Shown here: positions 6,036 to 6,569 of the stretch, one piece after another
How positions within the stretch are numbered: the first letter of the stretch is position 1
Layout: every line of letters begins with the position of its first letter
NCBI GenBank assembly: GCA_024638345.1
Contig: JAHEKL010000160.1
Location: 1 to 6,569, forward strand
DNA: 6,569 nucleotides
Direction of reading: 5' to 3'
From: Gammaproteobacteria bacterium
GTDB taxonomy: Bacteria > Gemmatimonadota > Gemmatimonadetes > Longimicrobiales > Gaopeijiaceae
Notes under the pieces: generated by a model
The model's database searches: none
What the model was told of the DNA's origin: nothing
Seen by the model: only the letters and a program-made list of their open reading frames with translations
Program-made: the position numbers and the translations under genes

Positions 6036-6350
6036 TCAGGAGGCGGCGGCGGTCCGCTCCAGCTCCTCCTCGAGACGCTCGACGAGTGCGATCGACCTGG
6101 TGGCTACTTCTTCTCGAAGCCGCTCCAGCTCCTCATGTGCCTGGAAATAACGATCCGTGATCGAGAGGGCTGCGAGGATCACAGCCCGGTTCTTGTCCAC
6201 CAGACGACTGAGAGAGCGAATCTCCGTGACCCGATCGTCCAGGAATTCGGCGCATCGTTTCGTGTACTCGGCCTCTGCGGTCGATCGAAGCACATGCTCT
6301 TCGCCTGCGATACGGACCGTCACGGACTGCTTGGACTCGCCCTCGGCCAT
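6036..6350 (-). CDS. zapA: Cell division protein ZapA
   Basis: ZapA binds FtsZ and bundles its filaments at the division ring. The 104-residue protein is typical in length. It has the N-terminal beta-strand signature VTVRIAGEEHVLRSTAEAEY (10-29), then the helix with AEFLDDRVTEI (34-44), the conserved LVDKNRAVILAALSITDRYF stretch (50-69), and a C-terminal coiled coil (about 71-100) rich in Glu and Arg, used for dimer and tetramer formation. The ATG at 6350 is preceded by GGGGAGGAG at 7 bases. It lies 21 bases after a coiled-coil gene that may encode a ZapB-like partner, and upstream of rny. Family assignment is confident; partner identity is inferred. Confidence 0.9.
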   Translation of the reverse strand: MAEGESKQSVTVRIAGEEHVLRSTAEAEYTKRCAEFLDDRVTEIRSLSRLVDKNRAVILAALSITDRYFQAHEELERLREEVATRSIALVERLEEELERTAAAS

Positions 6351-6357
6351 GGTCTCG

Positions 6358-6371
6358 CTCCTCCCCGGAGG
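6358..6371 (-). promoter_or_regulatory. zapA ribosome-binding site maskable by CCTC/GAGG hairpin
   Basis: On the minus strand CCTCC (6371-6367) is followed by GGGGAGGAG (6366-6358), the zapA ribosome-binding site. CCTC and GAGG can pair around CGGG, hiding the purine core. The preceding TAA stop ends at 6372, so a ribosome terminating there would cover and open the hairpin. This geometry suggests coupling of zapA to the upstream gene. Confidence 0.4.
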
Positions 6372-6569
6372 TTACTCCTGGTTCTCGAGGAACCGGATTC
6401 GTGACAGAAGTCGCTCGACCCCTTCCCTACCCTCTTCGATCCGCTTTCTCAGCTGCTCATTCTGATCCTGCAGCTTGTCGACGGCCTCCGCCAGCTCCGG
6501 GGCGTTGGCCCCCGTCTCTTCGACGCGATCCAGCTGCCTCTCCAACTCGGACAGCCGGCCCTCGGCCTC
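6372..6569 (-). CDS. Short coiled-coil protein, C-terminal part, possibly ZapB-like
   Basis: The reading frame enters from the window's right edge and ends with TAA, giving 65 residues without a start. The segment is highly charged and helical, with leucines at heptad-like spacing (LSELERQLDRVEE, LAEAVDKLQDQNEQLRKRIE, VERLLSRIRFLENQE) and one short break at TGANAP. No catalytic motif is visible. Its place 21 bases before zapA recalls the small ZapB-type coiled-coil proteins that link ZapA to the division ring in other bacteria, and the composition fits. Coiled coils are too generic to name the family from sequence alone, so the ZapB reading rests on context. Confidence 0.6.
   Translation of the reverse strand, partial: EAEGRLSELERQLDRVEETGANAPELAEAVDKLQDQNEQLRKRIEEGREGVERLLSRIRFLENQE

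Overview
This is a GC-rich chromosomal stretch of housekeeping genes. Every gene I can support lies on the minus strand, so the transcription order runs from high to low coordinates: a coiled-coil protein (partial, possibly ZapB-like), zapA, rny, folD, xseA, xseB, a farnesyl-diphosphate synthase (ispA-type), and dxs (partial). No tRNA, rRNA, CRISPR array, insertion sequence or phage gene was seen, and there is no gene-free stretch longer than about 145 bases.

Organism: RNase Y next to ZapA argues against most beta- and gammaproteobacteria, which rely on RNase E. The high GC content and frequent GTG/TTG starts, together with a Dxs carrying the variant motifs DTGHQGYIHK and FGAGHAATSIS, suggest a Gram-negative lineage such as Gemmatimonadota. 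Myxococcota or another former deltaproteobacterial lineage is also possible. This is an inference from gene order and motif style, not a proven placement.

Right part (about 6569 to 5893): the end of a short coiled-coil protein is followed 21 bases later by zapA. The zapA ribosome-binding site can be masked by a small hairpin that begins just after the upstream stop codon. A 143-base gap with several inverted repeats then separates zapA from rny. It is the rny leader and could hold a small RNA.

Middle part (5892 to 3366): RNase Y has an intact membrane anchor, coiled coil, KH domain and HD domain. FolD follows after 52 bases and keeps all four classical active-site residues.

Left part (3369 to 1): folD, xseA, xseB and ispA are chained by three successive 4-base stop/start overlaps, each using a non-ATG start (GTG, TTG, GTG). 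This suggests tight translational coupling, including of the two exonuclease VII subunits. A 107-base gap then leads to dxs. xseB-ispA-dxs is also the gene order in E. coli. IspA and Dxs both serve isoprenoid synthesis: Dxs makes the first intermediate of the MEP pathway, and IspA condenses the resulting C5 units to C15.

I found no convincing undescribed system. The points worth a second look are the structured rny leader, a plus-strand terminator-like hairpin facing the operon in the ispA-dxs gap, and the two kinds of translational coupling signal.
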